DNA of 64,000 nt from Hyphomicrobium sp. (GTDB lineage Bacteria; Pseudomonadota; Alphaproteobacteria; Rhizobiales; Hyphomicrobiaceae). A program made the position numbers and the translations under genes. The notes under the pieces were generated by a model that did no database searches, had not been told where the DNA came from, and saw nothing but the letters and a program-made list of their open reading frames with translations. Within the stretch, counting starts at the first letter, position 1, and every line of letters begins with the position of its first letter. This document shows, in pieces, positions 1 through 9,718 of this stretch. Location of the stretch: contig NZ_RXIZ01000012.1 of assembly GCF_003987855.1 (NCBI RefSeq), positions 88,164 to 152,163 on the forward strand, read 5' to 3'.

Positions 1-1
1 C

Positions 2-2368
2 GAGACCGGCATCGCCTATGATATCTTTGCCGATCCAAACACATCCGCGCAGCGCTGGACGCTCGACCTGCTTCCGATCATCATTTCCGCCGACGAGTGG
101 AGCGGCTTGGAGCGCGCGCTCATTCAGCGAGCCCGCCTTTTCGATGCGCTTCTGCAAGATGTCTACGGCCATCAGGATTTGCTGACGGCGGGCATACTTC
201 CGGCGGAACTTATCTTCTCCGATCCGGCCTATCTCGCTCCCTGCAACGGGATCGTCCCCAGATCCGGTGGCCTCATGTTTTATGCTGCCGATCTTGCGCG
301 CGGAGAGGATGGTCGATGGCGAGTCATAGATAATCACACCGAAACGCTAGCAGGCATTGGTTTCGCCCTCGCCAATCGCGTCGTTCACACGCACGTGGCA
401 GGAGACATTTTCAACGGCTGCAACGCACGCCGCTTGGCGCCGTACTTTCAAGAGCTGCAGACCACGCTGACGCATCACAGTGGCCGCGAAAACGCGCGCG
501 TGGCGCTCCTCACGCCTGGCCCGCATCACGAAGACTATTTTTCCCACGCGTTTCTTGCTCGTTACCTGGGTTATCTGATCGTTGAGGGACACGACCTGAA
601 GACCAGAAGTGCGCAGGTCTACCTGAAGACGCTCGAGGGACTGAAAGAGATCGATCTCATCGTCCGCTGCATAAGCGGCAAATCCAGCGATCCGCTCGAA
701 CTCGATCCCACGGGTTTCATTGGTCCGTCAGGTTTGCTCAGGGTTTGCAGGGCTTCGCCGCATGCTGTGGTCAACGCGATTGGCACGGCGCTGGCGCAAA
801 ATCGGGGCCTCGGTCCTTATCTCCCGACGCTCGCCCATCACATTCTTGGCGAGGAGCTGGAATTGAAGGATGCGCCGCGCCGCTGGTTAGGAGATCCGGA
901 CGCGCGACAGGAGCTGTTCGATCATCCGGACCGCTTCAGCATTCGCAAGGCGCAGGAAGGCACGGGCCGGCCCGGCCAAGCCGCGCTGGGCTGGGAAGCA
1001 CGTGCGCTTGCCACGCCCGAACGCGAGAAAATGAAACGCGAGATCGCTCTTCACGGCGCGACGCTCGTTGCAGAAGAAAAGATCGGGTTCAGTTGCGCAC
1101 CTATTCACGGCTCTGATGGTCTTATGCCTAAGCCGTTCGCGATGCGCCTTTTCGTGTCGAAGGACGCTTCGGGAAGCTATCAGGTCATGCCTGGCGGACT
1201 AGCGATGAGCGTCGATCCCGATCGCGCCGTCGCACTCAGCGCACCGGAAGGTCAGACGCGCGATGTGTGGGTTCTCGCCGAAGGCGAGCAAGCGCCGCAC
1301 ATCAGCCTCTGGCGGCCGACGCTGGCCACGGCGCGCATAGAGCGGTCTCAGCGGGTCATTCAGAGTCGCGTCGCGGACGATCTCTTTTGGCTAGGCCGAT
1401 ACAGCGAGCGCGCCGATTGGACTATGCGCGTTCTGCGTGGCGCGCTCCGCCGTATTGAAGAGGACAGCGCACCAGACAGCGGTTGTCGCGCCGCCAGAAA
1501 ATGCCTCGAAATTCTCTTCGGCAAGGACTTGGATTTGCTGGCGCGCGGCCGTGAAGCCAAGGACGACGCGGAGATCGAGCGCTTGTGCGCGACGTTGATT
1601 GCGGGCGGCTCTGGATCGAGGACGCTTGAACGCACGCTCGACGGCCTTTACCGCGTCGCCCACCTTGTCCGCGACCGCCTATCCCTGGAAGCCTGGCAGA
1701 CATTGAGCAAATTCCGCTCAGGCGAAACTTGGCGAGAGGCTTTGAACTCCTCGCAACCCGTCGAGATGCTCGACATTCTCGATGAAGGCATCGCTGCGAT
1801 CGCGTCGTTCAACGGGTTCATGCACGAGAACATGACGCGAAATTTCGGCTGGTCGTTTCTGGATATGGGACGCCGCATCGAGCGAGCACAAAATCTCGGC
1901 GAAGCCATCCTGACGCTCTTCATTCCGCTTCCCGATGCGGAGGAATTATCGAGCAATCTGCTGCTGCTGCTCGAACTTGCCGACAGCTTCATAACCTACC
2001 GCTCGCGGTATCGCCTCGATCCGATGCTTCCGCTGGTCCTCGATCTTTTGCTGCTCGATGAAACCAATCCCCGAAGCCTCTCCTATCAACTCTCGGCGAT
2101 CGCGCGGCACCTCGAGAGCCTGCCCGATTCCTCTCCGGGCAGCGAACTTCCCGAAGATCGCCGGCTCATTATCGCTTTGCTGACTTCCATCCGTTTGGCG
2201 GATGTTGAAGCTATGGCTAAGGAAGATGATGGCGCGATGCTCGAACGTCTCCTGATGGATCAACTCGACATGCTGCCGGAATTGTCGAACGAGATTTCGC
2301 GGCATTACTTCAACGTCATGGAAGAGGCGCCGCATCGGGCCCAGACCAGGGTCGATCCGACGATATGA
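2..2368 (+). CDS. Circularly permuted ATP-grasp / alpha-E domain fusion protein (5' end outside window)
   Basis: The frame is open from base 2 with no start, and the first residues read DIFADPNTSAQRWTLDLLP, an internal part of the family, so the gene begins upstream. The N-terminal half is a circularly permuted ATP-grasp domain (DUF404/407 type), with the DVYGHQDLL and LLPAEL-like segments near the visible start. From about SRVADDLFWLGRYSERAD (near base 1365) to the end it is an alpha-helical alpha-E (DUF403) domain. These are usually two adjacent genes; here they are one chain. The family is predicted to form peptide or amide bonds, but its substrate is unknown. The stop overlaps the next gene in ATGA, so it is translationally coupled to the transglutaminase, its standard partner. 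Confidence 0.88.
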   Translation, partial: ETGIAYDIFADPNTSAQRWTLDLLPIIISADEWSGLERALIQRARLFDALLQDVYGHQDLLTAGILPAELIFSDPAYLAPCNGIVPRSGGLMFYAADLARGEDGRWRVIDNHTETLAGIGFALANRVVHTHVAGDIFNGCNARRLAPYFQELQTTLTHHSGRENARVALLTPGPHHEDYFSHAFLARYLGYLIVEGHDLKTRSAQVYLKTLEGLKEIDLIVRCISGKSSDPLELDPTGFIGPSGLLRVCRASPHAVVNAIGTALAQNRGLGPYLPTLAHHILGEELELKDAPRRWLGDPDARQELFDHPDRFSIRKAQEGTGRPGQAALGWEARALATPEREKMKREIALHGATLVAEEKIGFSCAPIHGSDGLMPKPFAMRLFVSKDASGSYQVMPGGLAMSVDPDRAVALSAPEGQTRDVWVLAEGEQAPHISLWRPTLATARIERSQRVIQSRVADDLFWLGRYSERADWTMRVLRGALRRIEEDSAPDSGCRAARKCLEILFGKDLDLLARGREAKDDAEIERLCATLIAGGSGSRTLERTLDGLYRVAHLVRDRLSLEAWQTLSKFRSGETWREALNSSQPVEMLDILDEGIAAIASFNGFMHENMTRNFGWSFLDMGRRIERAQNLGEAILTLFIPLPDAEELSSNLLLLLELADSFITYRSRYRLDPMLPLVLDLLLLDETNPRSLSYQLSAIARHLESLPDSSPGSELPEDRRLIIALLTSIRLADVEAMAKEDDGAMLERLLMDQLDMLPELSNEISRHYFNVMEEAPHRAQTRVDPTI

Positions 2369-3255
2369 TCTTCGAAATCGCCCATAAGACCCATTATCGC
2401 TACCATTCGACCGTGGTGCAGTCGCTGCACCTGATGCACATGACCCCGCGCGCGCTCTCCGGTCAGGTCGTGCGACATCATAATCTGCTGATCGAACCAT
2501 CGCCCGCTTCGCGCCAGGCAGGGGTCGACGTGTTCGGAAATCCCAATCTCATCGTCGATATCGAAGCCCCGCACAGGGAACTGCTCATTCTTTCGCGCAG
2601 CACGATCGAGAAACATCTTCCTCCGTCTGTGAAGTTAAGCGCGACCACACCTTGGGATGCTCTTGATTTTCGCTTGCTGCGGGCGGCGAATGAGCGCGAC
2701 GTACACGTCTTAATGTTCCGGTGTGCGTCTCGCTTGACCACGCCGACTTTGGAAATTGCTGATTATTCGGTCCGGTCTTTCGCGCCGTCGCGCCCAGTGC
2801 TCGAGGGCGCTATGGATCTCATCATGCGGATCTATAACGATTTCGAATTCGATCCGCACGCCACCGATGTTTCCACGCCAGTGTCACAAGTTTTCGCTAT
2901 GCGCAGGGGCGTGTGTCAGGACTTCGCGCACTTAGCGCTCGCTTGCTTGCGCGCGAGACGCATTCCCGCGCGTTATGTGAGCGGCTATCTCCACACCCAT
3001 CCACCGGTCGGCCGACCGAAGCTGCAAGGAGCGGATGCTTCCCACGCCTGGATCTCGGTTTGGGCACCGGAGAGCGGATGGGTGGACCTTGATCCTACAA
3101 ATGGCATTCTCGCCCGGGATGAGCATATCACTGTTGCCTACGGCCGGGATTATGACGACGTCAGCCCCATCAGCGGTGTGCTTCGCGGAGGTGGCGAACA
3201 TTCCGTTAGCGTCGCTGTCGACGTGAACATGGTAGCCGACGCGACCGCGAACTAA
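2365..3255 (+). CDS. Transglutaminase-like cysteine protease family protein
   Basis: 296 residues. An N-terminal beta domain typical of bacterial transglutaminase-like proteins (MIFEIAHKTHYRYHSTVVQS) precedes the papain-like core. The catalytic Cys lies in MRRGVCQDFAHLALACLRAR, the His in ASHAWISVW and the Asp in GWVDLDPTNG. There is no signal peptide, so it is probably cytoplasmic. The ATG overlaps the upstream stop by 4 bases. The genomic pairing of an alpha-E/ATP-grasp protein with such a transglutaminase is a known conserved association, thought to make and break a peptide tag. That function is inferred and not shown for this family here. Confidence 0.88.
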   Translation: MIFEIAHKTHYRYHSTVVQSLHLMHMTPRALSGQVVRHHNLLIEPSPASRQAGVDVFGNPNLIVDIEAPHRELLILSRSTIEKHLPPSVKLSATTPWDALDFRLLRAANERDVHVLMFRCASRLTTPTLEIADYSVRSFAPSRPVLEGAMDLIMRIYNDFEFDPHATDVSTPVSQVFAMRRGVCQDFAHLALACLRARRIPARYVSGYLHTHPPVGRPKLQGADASHAWISVWAPESGWVDLDPTNGILARDEHITVAYGRDYDDVSPISGVLRGGGEHSVSVAVDVNMVADATAN

Positions 3256-3373
3256 GCTCCGGCGCCGCCGCCGTCACGTCAGTACCTTTTTTGTGCCCTC
3301 TTGAAAGAGAAACCTCCAGGTTTCATCTGAGCCGCGAGATCGTGCGCAGGCACGTCGGGCACGGTGGGGATCA

Positions 3374-3946
3374 ATGCTAATCCGCGATACATCGGAAGGT
3401 TACGGCCTGATTTCCCGGCTGTTCCATTGGCTGATGGCCGTTGTCATCGTAGCGATGTTCATCCTCGGCGTCTGGATGGTCGGCCTCGACTACTACAGTC
3501 CGTACTACAATTCCGCGCCAGACATTCATCGCAGCGTCGGAATGATCCTGCTGTTCGCACTCATCCTCCGTTGGCTCTGGCGCATCGGCAACCCTAAGCC
3601 GACCGATGAAGACCTGTCCCCACTCGAGCGAAAAGCATCATGGGGTGTTCATTGGGGCTTCTACGTCCTGCTGTTTGCGTTGCTCGTCAGCGGCTATCTG
3701 ATCTCCACTGCCGACGGTGACCCCATCAGCGTCTTCGGCTGGTTCGACGTGCCCTCCGTCGTGCAGGCGCGGGGATTGGAAACACCCGCAGGCAAAATCC
3801 ATCGCATCTTAGCTTACGCGACGATCGCGCTCGCCGTCGTCCATAGCCTCGCCGCGCTGAAACACCATTTCTTCGACAAGAGCACTGTCCTCACGCGCAT
3901 GTGGTCGGGACCCAACCAATCTTCAGAGAAGGATAGACACGAATGA
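3374..3946 (+). CDS. Cytochrome b561 family protein
   Basis: 190-residue integral membrane protein with four hydrophobic helices. Histidines suited to bind haem b lie in SRLFHWLMAV, APDIHRSVGM, GVHWGFYVLL and KIHRILAYA, with a further AVVHSLAALKHHFF at the last helix. It would shuttle electrons between the quinone pool and a periplasmic partner. The stop overlaps the YceI start in ATGA, so the two are one operon. Cytochrome b561-YceI pairs are common in proteobacteria and are linked to isoprenoid quinone binding or stress. The ATG at 3374 precedes a conserved-looking N-terminus; an overlapping ORF in another frame from 3364 is a shadow. Confidence 0.9.
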   Translation: MLIRDTSEGYGLISRLFHWLMAVVIVAMFILGVWMVGLDYYSPYYNSAPDIHRSVGMILLFALILRWLWRIGNPKPTDEDLSPLERKASWGVHWGFYVLLFALLVSGYLISTADGDPISVFGWFDVPSVVQARGLETPAGKIHRILAYATIALAVVHSLAALKHHFFDKSTVLTRMWSGPNQSSEKDRHE

Positions 3947-4521
3947 AGTTCAAACGCGCTGCTTTCGCTGCTCCGCTGGCCGCCACGCTGATGTCGGTTC
4001 CTGCAGTTGCCGCCGACTACAAAATCGATACTGAGAACGCGCATGCCGCGATTTCCTTCCGGATCAAACATCTGGGTTTCAGCTGGTTGACCGGCCGGTT
4101 CGACAAATTCACCGGCACCTTCTCCTATGATGAGAAGAACCCCGACGCATCGAAAGTGAAAGTCGACATCGATACGGCAAGCGTCGACACGAACCTCGCG
4201 CTGCGGGACAAGCATTTGCGTGCTGCCGATCTGCTCGACACGGACAATTTCCCCAAGGCGACGTTCGAAAGCACGAGCATCAAAACGACGGCTCCGGGCA
4301 AGGCGGTGGTGACTGGCAACCTCACGCTTCATGGTGTCACCAAACAAATCTCGTTCAACGCCGAGCATGTCGGCGGCGGCAAGGATCCATGGGGCGGATA
4401 TCGCGATGGGTTTACCGGGACGACCGAGTTGACGCTCGCCGACTTCGGCATCAAGCGCGATCTCGGGCCCGCAGCGAAAACGGTCGAGCTGACGCTCGAT
4501 CTCGAAGGCGTTCGCCAGTAG
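3943..4521 (+). CDS. YceI family periplasmic lipid-binding protein
   Basis: 192 residues. A Sec signal peptide (MKFKRAAFAAPLAATLMSVP, cleavage after AVA-A) is followed by the YceI lipocalin-like barrel. Family marks are YKIDTENAHAAISFRIKHLG at the start of the mature part, TGRFDKFTGTFSYDE, and GVTKQISFNAEH. Family members bind polyisoprenoid chains in the periplasm. It is coupled to the cytochrome b561 gene by a 4-base overlap. It converges on bioZ with an 8-base gap and no visible terminator between them. Confidence 0.92.
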   Translation: MKFKRAAFAAPLAATLMSVPAVAADYKIDTENAHAAISFRIKHLGFSWLTGRFDKFTGTFSYDEKNPDASKVKVDIDTASVDTNLALRDKHLRAADLLDTDNFPKATFESTSIKTTAPGKAVVTGNLTLHGVTKQISFNAEHVGGGKDPWGGYRDGFTGTTELTLADFGIKRDLGPAAKTVELTLDLEGVRQ

Positions 4522-4529
4522 CGGAACTT

Positions 4530-5510
4530 TTAGAAGCGGAAGACGGCGGCGCCGCCTATCAGACCTGCGCCCGCCGCCGTCATCAGAACGATCTCGCCTT
4601 GCGGGTAAGGCTTTTGCTCGGCCGTGAAGGACAGGGTGAAGGGTATCGTCGCCGCCGAGCTGTTTCCGAAATCGGCGATTGTCGTTCGCAGACGGTCCGC
4701 CGGGATGTCCAGCTGATGCGCGATCGTCTGCATCATGCGTTCGTTGGCTTGATGCGGAATCAAGGCATCTACGGCCGCCGCGTCGAGACCGGCCTTCGCC
4801 AGCGCGGCCTCGGCGCATTGCGTCATGATCGATACCGCGCCCGTATAGACCGCGCGTCCATCATTCATCACCATCAACACGTCGGTCGGATCGCGGATTT
4901 CGGAAAACGGCATCCTGCTTCCGCCGCCCGGGATCGTGATGAGATCGTAGGATTGGCCTTTCGCCGCGAGGTGCGCCCCGATGATGCCGGCGTCGCTTCG
5001 CGGTGTCGGCGCTAGGAGAACGGCTCCCGCGGCGTCCGCGAAGAGCACGCTGCTCGCCCGATCGCGCTCGTTGATGCGCCTGGAAAGGATGTTTGCCGCG
5101 ATGACGAGCACGGGAACGCCTTGCGCACGCACGAAGCTATCGGCGAGCGTCAGCGCGTAAAGAAAACCGGCGCAGGCTCCGGCCATGTCTAGTGCGCCCG
5201 CGTTGGGAAGACCCAGGCGATGCGCGACAAGCGGGGCCGATGGCGGCAGCAGATGGTCCGGCGTTGACGTCGCGAGGAGAACGAGACCGACCGCCTCGCG
5301 TGCTAGACCCGATCGCGCCAGCGCCATCTCCCCAGCCCTGACCGCGATGTCGGAAAGCGCTTCGTCTTTCCGAGCGTAGCGCCGCGCGTCGATACCTGTG
5401 CGCCGTTTGATCCAGCCCGCTTCAAGTCCCAGCCGGGCTTCGATCTCACTGTTGGGCACAATTCGCTCAGGCGCGTAATGCCCGTACCCGATGATCGCTG
5501 TACCCATCAT
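4530..5510 (-). CDS. bioZ: BioZ, KAS III-like enzyme of pimeloyl-ACP synthesis
   Basis: 326-residue thiolase-fold 3-oxoacyl-ACP synthase III homologue. The catalytic triad is intact: Cys113 in DMAGACAGFLYAL, His253 in IPHQANERM and Asn283 in DFGNSSAATIP. It is the last gene of a bioB-F-D-A-Z operon and its start overlaps bioA by 4 bases. In Agrobacterium and Mesorhizobium the enzyme at this position (BioZ) condenses glutaryl-CoA with malonyl-ACP to start the pimelate chain of biotin. The biotin role is assigned from gene order; sequence alone would also allow a housekeeping FabH. Confidence 0.85.
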   Translation of the reverse strand: MMGTAIIGYGHYAPERIVPNSEIEARLGLEAGWIKRRTGIDARRYARKDEALSDIAVRAGEMALARSGLAREAVGLVLLATSTPDHLLPPSAPLVAHRLGLPNAGALDMAGACAGFLYALTLADSFVRAQGVPVLVIAANILSRRINERDRASSVLFADAAGAVLLAPTPRSDAGIIGAHLAAKGQSYDLITIPGGGSRMPFSEIRDPTDVLMVMNDGRAVYTGAVSIMTQCAEAALAKAGLDAAAVDALIPHQANERMMQTIAHQLDIPADRLRTTIADFGNSSAATIPFTLSFTAEQKPYPQGEIVLMTAAGAGLIGGAAVFRF

Positions 5511-6766
5511 GCGAGCACCTCATCGACGGCCTCGCTGAGCGCGGAATAGACGGACGTCAATTCGGCCTTCGTCGTGCAATAGGGCGGCATGATGTAAATG
5601 GTCGAGCCGAGAGGCCGCAGCAGCACGCCCTTTTCGAGCAGGCGGGCGCGAAGGTTCAAGGCCACATCCGCGAGATAGCCTTGCTGCGTCTGCGCGAGTT
5701 CGAACGCTGCGATGGTCCCGATCCGGCGCACGTTGGCGAAGCGCGGATCGGGTTCTAGATCATTGAGGCAAATGGCCTGGTGCTGGGAGAGCGCTATGAT
5801 GCGTTCCAGAACCGGCTCGTTCCGCCACACCTTGAGATTTGCCTCTGCCGCCGCGCACGCTACCGGGTTGGCTGTGTACGAACTTGAATGGAAGAACGTG
5901 CGCGACCGATCGGTCGAGAAGTGCGCTTGGTAGATCTCGGGAATGCAGAGCGTTACGGCGAGCGGCAGCGATCCGCCCGTCAATCCTTTGGATAGGCAAA
6001 GGATATCCGGAGAGATGCCCGCCTGTTCACATGCGAAAACCGTGCCCGTGCGGCCGAAGCACGTCATCACCTCGTCGGCAATGAATAGCACGTCGTGGGC
6101 TTTGCAGATCCGATGCATTTCTCTGAGCGTTTCGGCATCGTAAATGAGCATCCCGCCCGCGCCCAAGATCAACGGCTCGCAGATGAATGCAGCCACGTCG
6201 CCCTTCCGGCACGCGATTTCGAGCGCATCGAATGTTGGCTGGGCATGATGCGGCTTGGGGTAGGGAACGCGGCCAACATCGAACAGCAGCGGTTCGTAGG
6301 CCGCATTGAAGACCCCGCGCGCACCGGCCGACATCGTACCGATGGTATCGCCGTGATACGCATGCTCCAGCGCCAGAACGCGTGTTCGCGAGGCGCCGAT
6401 ATTCTTCCAATAGCCGAGTGCCATTTTCAGGGCGACTTCAACCGAGGTCGATCCGCTGTCGGAAAAGAAAACGTGCGCGAGACCTTCAGGAACGATTTTG
6501 AGAAGACCTGCTGCCAAGGCCTCGGCAGGCTCGTGCGTGAAGCCGGCGAAAATCACCTGATCTAACTTCGAAGCTTGGCGCTCGATGGCGGCCACGATCT
6601 TTGGGTGCCGGTGGCCGTGCGTAATCACCCACCAGGACGAAATACCGTCAAATATTCTCTGCCCATCGTCGGCTTCGAGCCACGCGCCCTCGGCTTTGCG
6701 GATATGGCGCATAGCTGGTTCGAGCGCGTGCTGAGTGAACGGATGCCAGATCGGCGATGAGGTCAT
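5507..6766 (-). CDS. bioA: Adenosylmethionine-8-amino-7-oxononanoate aminotransferase
   Basis: 419 residues, full length for BioA (class III PLP aminotransferase). It converts 8-amino-7-oxononanoate to 7,8-diaminononanoate using S-adenosylmethionine as amino donor. The PLP-binding lysine is K260 in LCLSKGLTGG and the PLP-contacting Asp is D231 in FIADEVMTCFGRTG. The N-terminal WHPFTQH and FDGISSWWV segments are characteristic of BioA rather than of other class III enzymes. It overlaps bioD upstream and bioZ downstream by 4 bases each, so translation is likely coupled. Confidence 0.96.
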   Translation of the reverse strand: MTSSPIWHPFTQHALEPAMRHIRKAEGAWLEADDGQRIFDGISSWWVITHGHRHPKIVAAIERQASKLDQVIFAGFTHEPAEALAAGLLKIVPEGLAHVFFSDSGSTSVEVALKMALGYWKNIGASRTRVLALEHAYHGDTIGTMSAGARGVFNAAYEPLLFDVGRVPYPKPHHAQPTFDALEIACRKGDVAAFICEPLILGAGGMLIYDAETLREMHRICKAHDVLFIADEVMTCFGRTGTVFACEQAGISPDILCLSKGLTGGSLPLAVTLCIPEIYQAHFSTDRSRTFFHSSSYTANPVACAAAEANLKVWRNEPVLERIIALSQHQAICLNDLEPDPRFANVRRIGTIAAFELAQTQQGYLADVALNLRARLLEKGVLLRPLGSTIYIMPPYCTTKAELTSVYSALSEAVDEVLA

Positions 6767-7410
6767 GGCCCTACGGCCCCGATATCGAGAAGATCGGCAA
6801 CCGCAAAATTCTCGGCAAATGCCCGTTGAAGAGAATTGCCATCCAGCGCCTCCACACGGGGAAGCCGACCGAGCCGACGAACGCCTCCGAACGATGTGAT
6901 CGCCTGCTCGCTGCTGACATTTGATTCGCCGATGAATGCCACGCCCAAAACCGGGATCGCGCGTCGCTTCAGCGCTTCAATCGACAGCAGCGAATGATTG
7001 ATCGTGCCGAGCCGCGTAGATGCGCACAGGATCACTGGCAACCGCCATTGGGCCAGCACGTCGATCTGCAACAGTCGCTTTGTCAGCGGCACCATGAGAC
7101 CGCCAGCGGTCTCGACGACGAGCGGCGTAGGCAGCCCGAACGGCGAAAGTCGGCGTGGATCGATTTCGACATTGTCGATCTCGGCGGCAAAATGCGGAGA
7201 CGCAGGAGTCTTGAGCCGATAAGCCTCGGCGAGGATTCGCGCCTCCGGCACATCCGCGAGACGCGACACAGTCTCGGAGTCCGTTTCCCCAGACAGACCC
7301 GCTTGAACGGGCTTCCAGTAATAGCCGTCGAGCGCGCCGACCAGGCCCGCCGAAAAAACGGTCTTGCCGATGTCAGTATCAGTCCCAGCGACGACGATGC
7401 GGATTGTCAT
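6763..7410 (-). CDS. bioD: ATP-dependent dethiobiotin synthetase
   Basis: 215 residues. It carboxylates 7,8-diaminononanoate and closes the ureido ring using ATP. The phosphate-binding loop GTDTDIGKT is at residues 9-17, and VVETAGGLMVPL is the family's second signature. It lies within the operon, overlapping bioF by 4 bases at its start and bioA by 4 at its end. The length is normal and the key motifs look intact. Confidence 0.95.
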   Translation of the reverse strand: MTIRIVVAGTDTDIGKTVFSAGLVGALDGYYWKPVQAGLSGETDSETVSRLADVPEARILAEAYRLKTPASPHFAAEIDNVEIDPRRLSPFGLPTPLVVETAGGLMVPLTKRLLQIDVLAQWRLPVILCASTRLGTINHSLLSIEALKRRAIPVLGVAFIGESNVSSEQAITSFGGVRRLGRLPRVEALDGNSLQRAFAENFAVADLLDIGAVGP

Positions 7411-8570
7411 GCCGCAGTCTCCGCTTCCGCCGCGGCGATATCATCAATGAGCCGCGAAATTTCGCTCTCCCCGGTATTGAGCGTAATCGTAAGACGCAGC
7501 CGGGCCGTACCTTCCGGTACCGTCGGAGGACGAATGGCGCGAATGTCGTAGCCGCGTCGTTGAAGGCTGCCGGCCAGGGAAACGGCCGCTGCATCGGAGC
7601 CGACGATCAGCGGCAGGATCTGTGATCCAGACGCACGAAACCGGGTCTTTGCATTCAATTCTTTACCGGCAAACGCCATAAGCTGGTGCAACTTTTCACG
7701 CCGCTCGGGATGGTCGCGGCAGATTTGGATCGCTGCCCGCACCGCAGATGCCACCAATGGCGAAGGTGCGGTGGCGTAGATGAAAGCCCGCCCGCGGTTG
7801 ATCAGGAAATCGCGCATCGATCTAGGGCCGATCACGAGGGCACCCATGACGCCCAACGCCTTGCCGCACGTATGGACCGAAATGACATTCTGGCGTCCTT
7901 CAAGCCCGGCAGCGAGTCCCCGGCCGGCCGGCCCGAAAACGCCGGTGGCGTGAGCTTCATCGATCACCAGCATGGCGTCGTGCCGGTCGGCAATTCCCGC
8001 AAGATCCTCAATCGGCGCCCGATCGCCGTCCATGCTGTAGAGACTTTCGATCGCGAGCCAAGGCTGTCCAGTGCCGCCTGCGGCACGCCAGCTCACGATC
8101 GCATCCTCAAAGCTTTGCGCATCGTTATGACGGGCAGCACGCGCGTCGGCTTTCGAGAGCCGCATGCCTTCGTGCGCGCTGGCGTGGATCAACTCGTCGT
8201 AGACGATGAGATCGCCGCGCCCGGGAAGCGTCGACCACACCGCCGTGTTGGCAACGAACCCTCCTCCGAAAAAAAGCGCCGTCGGCCCGCCGAAGAACTC
8301 TGCTGCTTCCTGTTCCAGAAGTTCGTGCTCGGGATGATTTCCGCGCAACAGGCGTGAACCGCCGGCGCCGATGGGCACGCCGCGTTCGATCGCAGCCGTA
8401 ATCGCGGCCGCAAGCTCGTGTGACTGCGCGAGCCCGAGGTAATCGTTCGACGTAAAATCTAATCCGCGCGCCGGCTCCAGCGCTCTCAGTCGCCCCCGAC
8501 GAGCGAGCGCGTCGAGCGCACGCTCATGATTGCCGGGCATCCTGGTGTCCCGCACACGTCGCAGGCTCAT
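7407..8570 (-). CDS. bioF: 8-amino-7-oxononanoate synthase
   Basis: 387-residue PLP enzyme of the alpha-oxoamine synthase family. It joins pimeloyl-ACP (or -CoA) and alanine with loss of CO2. [12 protein letters not shown] is near the N-terminus, [10 protein letters not shown] at 204-213, and the PLP lysine is K237 in HTCGKALG. The ATG at 8570 places the first codons inside the end of bioB, a 47-base overlap. A second ATG at 8540 (MPGNHERAL) would leave 17 bases of overlap and is equally possible. Confidence 0.94.
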   Translation of the reverse strand: MSLRRVRDTRMPGNHERALDALARRGRLRALEPARGLDFTSNDYLGLAQSHELAAAITAAIERGVPIGAGGSRLLRGNHPEHELLEQEAAEFFGGPTALFFGGGFVANTAVWSTLPGRGDLIVYDELIHASAHEGMRLSKADARAARHNDAQSFEDAIVSWRAAGGTGQPWLAIESLYSMDGDRAPIEDLAGIADRHDAMLVIDEAHATGVFGPAGRGLAAGLEGRQNVISVHTCGKALGVMGALVIGPRSMRDFLINRGRAFIYATAPSPLVASAVRAAIQICRDHPERREKLHQLMAFAGKELNAKTRFRASGSQILPLIVGSDAAAVSLAGSLQRRGYDIRAIRPPTVPEGTARLRLTITLNTGESEISRLIDDIAAAEAETAA

Positions 8571-9591
8571 GTTCGGAGGAAGGGATGTCGAGTTCGAGCG
8601 CCGATAGCCCGAGCTTGGCGAACAGCTTGCTGTCCTTGTCTTCGCCCGGATTGTCGGCGGTCAGCAAAGTGTCCCCGACAAAGATCGAGTTGGCACCGGC
8701 AAAGAAGCAGAGCGCCTGCATCTCGTCGCTCATATCGGTCCGCCCGGCAGACAGACGTACGAATGACTTCGGCATCATGATGCGCGCGACCGCTATCGTG
8801 CGCACGAAGTCGATCGGATCGATACGTTCCGCGCTTTCCAGCGGCGTGCCCGGAATGGCGATAAGCATGTTGATCGGAACGCTCTCGGGGTGCTCCTCGA
8901 GATTGGCGAGCGTGACCAGCATATCGACGCGGTCTTGGCGCTCTTCGCCCATGCCTATGATGCCGCCCGAGCAGACTTTCATCCCCGCGTCGCGCACGCG
9001 CGAAAGCGTATCCAGCCGATCCGCATAGGTGCGGGTCGTGATGACCTTGCTGTAGTAGGATTCCGACGTGTCGACGTTGTGATTGTAATAGTCGAGGCCC
9101 GCGTCTCGCAGTCTGACGATATCGGAGTCCGTCAGCATGCCAAGCGTCATGCACGTCTCCATGCCGAGCGCCTTCACGCCCTCGACCATCGCGACGACCA
9201 CGTCCATGTCGCGTTGCTTAGGGCTGCGCCAAGCTGCGCCCATGCAATAGCGCGTCGCGCCCGCAGCCTTGGCTTTCCTGGCTTCTGAAATGACGCGCTC
9301 GACTTCCATGAGTTTGGAAGCCTTGAGCCCCGTCTGGTGGTGAGCCGACTGGCTGCAATAGCCACAATCTTCCGCGCAGCCGCCCGTCTTGATCGACAAC
9401 AGACGGCTCATCTGGACCTTATTGGGATCGAACGAAGCCCGATGCACGCTTTGCGCCCGGAAGAGCAAATCCATGAACGGCAGGTCGTAAAGCGCCAGAG
9501 CCTCCTCGCTCGTCCAATCGTGGCGTGTAACCGCTGCGGGACGGCCGGCAGTGCGAGCAGCCGGTTCGAGGCGTGTAACGGTGGAAGTCAT
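8524..9591 (-). CDS. bioB: Biotin synthase (radical SAM)
   Basis: 355 residues and the first gene of the biotin operon. It inserts sulfur into dethiobiotin. The radical-SAM cluster cysteines are C72, C76 and C79 in [13 protein letters not shown]. Conserved YYNHNVDTS and the C-terminal [13 protein letters not shown] are also present, so both the [4Fe-4S] and auxiliary cluster regions look complete. An inverted repeat (GCCGGAA, 12-base spacer, TTCCGGC; 9624-9649) lies 33 bases upstream of the start and could be a regulatory or leader structure. I found no match to the BioR operator pattern in the upstream 127 bases. Confidence 0.97.
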   Translation of the reverse strand: MTSTVTRLEPAARTAGRPAAVTRHDWTSEEALALYDLPFMDLLFRAQSVHRASFDPNKVQMSRLLSIKTGGCAEDCGYCSQSAHHQTGLKASKLMEVERVISEARKAKAAGATRYCMGAAWRSPKQRDMDVVVAMVEGVKALGMETCMTLGMLTDSDIVRLRDAGLDYYNHNVDTSESYYSKVITTRTYADRLDTLSRVRDAGMKVCSGGIIGMGEERQDRVDMLVTLANLEEHPESVPINMLIAIPGTPLESAERIDPIDFVRTIAVARIMMPKSFVRLSAGRTDMSDEMQALCFFAGANSIFVGDTLLTADNPGEDKDSKLFAKLGLSALELDIPSSEHEPATCAGHQDARQS

Positions 9592-9718
9592 TCAGGCGAG
9601 GTCTCCGAGGCCTAAGCGGCTGTGCCGGAATGTTTGCACCGCTTCCGGCCCCCCTAGCAACCGCCAAAATGCCTCCCTGTCGCGGCCAGCACCGCAGAGG
9701 TGGGGCTCAGCGTCGGGA

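Noticed and set aside
3311-3326. AAACCT-CC-AGGTTT inverted repeat between the transglutaminase and cytochrome b561 genes
   Set aside because: A 2-base loop cannot form a stable RNA hairpin, and there is no evidence for a protein site.
9592-9718. BioR-type operator (TTATCTATAA-like) upstream of bioB
   Set aside because: I looked for it because BioR controls biotin genes in related bacteria, but no match is present; only a GC-rich inverted repeat is seen.
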